Positions 35,356 to 38,106 of a stretch of 38,106 bases of DNA are shown here, piece after piece (position 1 is the stretch's first letter; each line of letters opens with the position of its first letter). The stretch is from NCBI RefSeq assembly GCF_900114615.1, contig NZ_FOTS01000049.1, positions 1 through 38,106 on the forward strand, read 5' to 3'. Below the pieces are notes generated by a model. The model was given only the letters and a program-made list of their open reading frames with translations. It was not told where the DNA came from and did not search any database. Both the position numbers and the translations under genes were made by a program. This DNA comes from Pelosinus propionicus DSM 13327 (GTDB taxonomy: Bacteria; Bacillota; Negativicutes; DSM-13327).

Positions 35356-36744
35356 ATGGAAGAAGTGCTTTTGGCACGATGGCAATTTGCTATTACGACA
35401 GTATATCACTTTTTATTCGTACCGTTGACATTGGGATTATCTGTATTAGTGGCTGTAATGGAAACGATGTATGTAAGAACAGGCAATGAAACTTATAAAA
35501 CAATGACTAAATTTTGGGGAAAATTATTTTTAGTTAATTTTATTATGGGTGTGGTAACAGGAATTGTTCAAGAATTCCATTTTGGAATGAATTGGGCTGA
35601 GTATTCTCGTTTTATGGGGGATATTTTTGGTGCGCCGCTAGCATTAGAAGCTTTATCAGCATTCTTTCTAGAATCGACCTTCCTAGGATTGTGGATTTTT
35701 GGATGGGATCGCTTATCGAAAAAAATGCATGTAACTTGTATGTGGTTGGTGGCCTTTGGCAGTAATTTGTCTGCGTTTTGGATATTGGTTGCCAATTCTT
35801 TTATGCAATCTCCTGTGGGGTATGCGCTTCGTAATGGACGGGCAGAAATGACCGATTTTATGCAGGTGATTACCAATCCGTATGTATGGGGGCAATTTCC
35901 TCACACCATTTTAGGGGGATTAGTAACTGCTGGTGTATTTGTAACAGCCATTAGTGCTTACTATTTATTAAAAAGACGTCATTTGCCTGTGTTTAAACCT
36001 TCGATCAAAATCGGTTTGGCATGTATGTTAGTAAGCACATTATTAGTAATGGGTACAGGACATTTACAAGCTCAGTTTCTCGCTAAAAAACAACCTATGA
36101 AGATGGCAGCTATGGAGGCCTTATGGGAATCTGCTGATCCTGCACCTTTTGCAATTGCAGTAGTGGTGGATCAAAACAACAAAAAGAATTCTTTTGAAAT
36201 TGGTATTCCTGGTGCATTATCTTTTCTAGCTTATGATAAGTTTTCAGGGGAAATTAAAGGAATTAACGAGCTGCAGGAAGCTGCAGAGAAAAAATATGGA
36301 CCGGGTAATTACACCCCTAATATTACGCAATCCTTTTGGACATTTCGTGTCATGGTACTATCTGGGCTGTGGATGATGCTAGTGGCAGCGTTGGGTGCAT
36401 TCTTCTTTTATAAGAAACGTCTAGAAGAAAGTCCTTTTATTCTTAAATTATTATTGTGGAGCTTGCCATTCCCGTACATTGCGAATTCTACAGGTTGGAT
36501 CTTGACGGAAGGTGGGAGGCAGCCTTGGATTGTGGTAGGCTTACAAAGAGTAAGTGAGGGCGTGTCGACAAATGTGACCAGTACTGAAATCTGGATTTCG
36601 ATGATAGGTTTTACGGTACTGTATGGAGCATTAGCGGCAGCAGCTGTTTACTTAGTTCGTAAGTTTATTTTAATCGGACCTGTGGATGAAAAACCCGTTC
36701 TAAGTGTGCTGACGAAGAAGAAGGAGGCGACATTATGGAACTAA
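35356..36744 (+). CDS. cydA: Cytochrome bd quinol oxidase subunit I
   Basis: CydA oxidises quinol and carries haems b558, b595 and d to reduce oxygen to water in the membrane. The 462-aa protein has about nine membrane helices. The haem ligands His18 (TVYHFLFVPLTLGL) and His183 (GQFPHTILGGL) are visible, as is the GWILTEGGRQPW motif. The quinol loop is short, as in Bacillus-type enzymes (E. coli CydA is about 60 residues longer). Its end overlaps the cydB start by ten bases. In an anaerobe this enzyme usually removes trace oxygen. Confidence 0.95.
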   Translation: MEEVLLARWQFAITTVYHFLFVPLTLGLSVLVAVMETMYVRTGNETYKTMTKFWGKLFLVNFIMGVVTGIVQEFHFGMNWAEYSRFMGDIFGAPLALEALSAFFLESTFLGLWIFGWDRLSKKMHVTCMWLVAFGSNLSAFWILVANSFMQSPVGYALRNGRAEMTDFMQVITNPYVWGQFPHTILGGLVTAGVFVTAISAYYLLKRRHLPVFKPSIKIGLACMLVSTLLVMGTGHLQAQFLAKKQPMKMAAMEALWESADPAPFAIAVVVDQNNKKNSFEIGIPGALSFLAYDKFSGEIKGINELQEAAEKKYGPGNYTPNITQSFWTFRVMVLSGLWMMLVAALGAFFFYKKRLEESPFILKLLLWSLPFPYIANSTGWILTEGGRQPWIVVGLQRVSEGVSTNVTSTEIWISMIGFTVLYGALAAAAVYLVRKFILIGPVDEKPVLSVLTKKKEATLWN

Positions 36745-37739
36745 ATGTCTTGTGGTTTATTTTAGTGGGAGTCTTATTTACCGGCTTTTTTTTCTTAGAA
36801 GGTTTTGATTATGGTGTTGGTATGCTTTTGCCCTTTATCGGGAAAAATGATGTAGAACGTCGAATTGTAATTAATACAATCGGTCCATTTTGGGATGGTA
36901 ATGAAGTATGGATGATTACTGCAGGCGGAGCCTTATTTGCAGCTTTCCCTCATGTTTATGCAACTATGTTCAGCGGATTTTATATGGCGTTATTTTTAAT
37001 GCTGGTGGCATTGATTCTGCGGGGGGTAGCCATTGAATTTCGCAGCAAAGATGAAAATTCTAAGTGGCGCGGTACATGGGATTGGATGATCTTTCTTGGT
37101 AGTGCCCTGCCGGCACTGCTTTGGGGTGTTGCTGTTACCAACTTGATTCAGGGGATACCTATTAATGAGAAGATGCAGTATGCCGGAACTTTCTTTGATT
37201 TATTGAGTCCGTATACGTTAGTAGGCGGAATTGCTTTCTTGTTAGTGTTTTTATTTCATGGGGCATTGTTTCTGACTCTTCGGGTGGAAGGAGAGCTCAT
37301 CGAACGATCGCGAAAAGCGGCAGTAAAAATTGGTTTGCTTGCAGCTTTGGTCTTTTTAAGTCTTGTAGGCTTAACATATGCCAATACGGATTTGTTTAAA
37401 AGTGGATTAGCCACCAGCGCCTTGTGGGGGGCAGTAGCAGTTTTTGTCGCTGGTTACATTCTGCTTTGGTTAAAGAGATATGGCTGGGCTTTCACTATGA
37501 GCGGATTGGCGATTGCTTTTACTACAATAGCCTTTTTTAGCGGCTTATTCCCGCGTATTATGGTGTCAAGTTTAGATCCAAAGTGGAGTTTAACCATTCA
37601 CAATGCAGCTTCGAGTGCTTATACTTTGAAGATTATGTCCTTTGCAGCTCTGGCTTTAGTACCTATCGTATTGGCCTATCAAGGATGGACCTATTGGGTA
37701 TTTCGTAAACGGGTTACGGCAAAAGAGTTAGAATATTAA
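36735..37739 (+). CDS. cydB: Cytochrome bd quinol oxidase subunit II
   Basis: CydB is the structural partner of CydA. The 334-aa, roughly eight-helix protein shows the family marks GFFFLEGFDYGVGMLLPF, GPFWDGNEVWMITAGGALFAAFP and IMVSSLDPKWSLTIHNAASS. It begins ten bases before the cydA stop (AAGGAGGCGACATT site), so translation is coupled. No cydDC follows: the reading ends nine bases before the presumed insertion-sequence end at 37749. Confidence 0.95.
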   Translation: MELNVLWFILVGVLFTGFFFLEGFDYGVGMLLPFIGKNDVERRIVINTIGPFWDGNEVWMITAGGALFAAFPHVYATMFSGFYMALFLMLVALILRGVAIEFRSKDENSKWRGTWDWMIFLGSALPALLWGVAVTNLIQGIPINEKMQYAGTFFDLLSPYTLVGGIAFLLVFLFHGALFLTLRVEGELIERSRKAAVKIGLLAALVFLSLVGLTYANTDLFKSGLATSALWGAVAVFVAGYILLWLKRYGWAFTMSGLAIAFTTIAFFSGLFPRIMVSSLDPKWSLTIHNAASSAYTLKIMSFAALALVPIVLAYQGWTYWVFRKRVTAKELEY

Positions 37740-37749
37740 ATGATGAATG

Positions 37750-37800
37750 GGCGTGTCGCAAAACGTTTATTGAAATCGTTTTGCGGTACGCCTCTTTTTT
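37750..37800 (+). terminator. Rho-independent terminator after cydB
   Basis: Sixteen-base arms with two G-U pairs (37750-37765 and 37777-37792) are followed by a T-run (37793-37800, CTTTTTT type). It would end the rrf2-cydAB transcript, whether it is native or part of the insertion-sequence end. Confidence 0.85.
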
Positions 37801-37841
37801 AATAAAAAAGCAGAAATCTCTTGTTGATCGGAAGAAAAAAA

Positions 37842-37889
37842 GAAGTCGTAGCTAGATTATGGGCATAACAAAACAGAGGAATCGACTTC
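37842..37889 (-). terminator. Possible terminator of the transposase gene
   Basis: GAAGTCG (37842-37848) pairs with CGACTTC (37883-37889) across a 34-base loop. On the minus strand the second arm runs into TTTTTTTC. It lies 26 bases beyond the transposase stop. The stem is short for so long a loop, so this is tentative. Confidence 0.35.
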
Positions 37890-37914
37890 CCTTCAAAAAA
37901 ATTATATACCGTTA

Positions 37915-38106
37915 TCAGGACGCTTTGGGAATATGCAAATAACTTCCACAACGACCGTTTTGGATTTTGTTGTGGAGTTTCTTTAGGTTGTATGCCATGC
38001 ACAGCAATAGAAATTCAGTATGCACTTTAACTTGACTACGCATCAAAAATCGCCGAAAGCCCATGTCCTCTTTAAGAACCCCAAAAGCTCCCTCGACTTG
38101 AATCGA
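37915..38106 (-). CDS. IS1182-family transposase, C-terminal part (cut by window edge)
   Basis: Sixty-three codons and a TGA stop (37917-37915) are open to the right edge. The translation includes SIQVEGAFGVLKEDMGFRRF and EFLLLCMAYNLKKLHNKIQ, which mark the end of IS1182-type DDE transposases; the glutamate in VEGAFG is the likely last catalytic residue. It ends LHIPKAS. Orientation matches the N-terminal fragment at 1-241, so both could be ends of identical copies. Confidence 0.88.
   Translation of the reverse strand, partial: SIQVEGAFGVLKEDMGFRRFLMRSQVKVHTEFLLLCMAYNLKKLHNKIQNGRCGSYLHIPKAS

Larger units (their letters stand above)
37749..38106 (-). mobile_element. IS1182-type insertion sequence, downstream end
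   Basis: This region holds the transposase C-terminus and its downstream flank. GGGCGTGTCGCA at 37749-37760 is a candidate terminal repeat, by its 10/12 match to the complement of 320-331. If so, the element inserted nine bases after the cydB stop and the terminator-like hairpin at 37750-37792 belongs to it. The boundary is not proven. Confidence 0.45.

Noticed and set aside
1-38106. Whole window as a composite transposon carried by two insertion sequences
   Set aside because: The content is core metabolism, the spacing is 37 kb, and edges at repeated elements are expected from assembly breaks; nothing else supports mobility.

Overview
The window looks like chromosomal DNA from a low-GC, anaerobic, endospore-forming Firmicute. 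My best guess is a member of the Negativicutes (Sporomusaceae, such as Pelosinus or Sporomusa). The grounds are protein style, spore-like small genes, sigma-54 catabolic control and a cydAB operon beside anaerobic metabolism; no marker gene is present to prove it. I saw no rRNA, tRNA or CRISPR array. Both ends are cut inside IS1182-type transposase genes in the same orientation: the N-terminal part at the left and the C-terminal part at the right. This suggests that the window is a contig bounded by copies of one repeated element.

Layout. Positions 1-2600 hold small genes: a 147-aa protein with a Q/Y/G/S-rich tail, a 29-aa peptide, a 63-aa protein ending in a cysteine hexapeptide repeat, a 32-aa single-span peptide and a CBO0543-like membrane protein. 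Positions 2700-4200 hold two cell-wall enzymes, an amidase without signal peptide and an anchored L,D-transpeptidase. Positions 4220-13965 are an acid-utilisation locus: CitMHS-type transporter, AtuA-family protein, a separate small AtuA-C-like protein, a chemoreceptor, a PAS/AAA+ sigma-54 activator, then atoD-atoA and a thiolase. Positions 13966-17760 hold a VOC protein and a large GAF/PAS/GGDEF/HD-GYP protein. Positions 17946-34792 are a glycogen cluster with two glgC-glgD pairs, two glgP, glgB, glgA and a GH13-GH77 fusion. Positions 34840-37739 are an rrf2-cydA-cydB operon.

The most interesting part is the acid-utilisation locus. Two canonical sigma-54 promoters (GG-N10-GC at 4391-4404 and 11336-11349) precede the transporter/atuA operon and the atoDA/thiolase operon. 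Upstream of each lie two copies of a dyad, TTTCT-N8-AGAAA: 4242-4259 and 4309-4326 (one mismatch) before the first, 11090-11107 and 11120-11137 before the second. The activator gene sits between the operons. Together these describe a self-contained regulon for uptake, sensing and breakdown of an unidentified carboxylic acid to acetoacetyl-CoA and acetyl-CoA. The substrate and the AtuA reaction are unknown.

The glycogen cluster carries synthesis (GlgC/GlgD, GlgA, GlgB) and mobilisation (GlgP twice, GH13-GH77) together. A strong terminator after the first glgP splits it into glgC-glgD-glgP and glgP-glgB-glgC-glgD-glgA-GH13/GH77. The cyd operon has a well-formed promoter and an overlapping dyad that is the likely operator of its own Rrf2 repressor.
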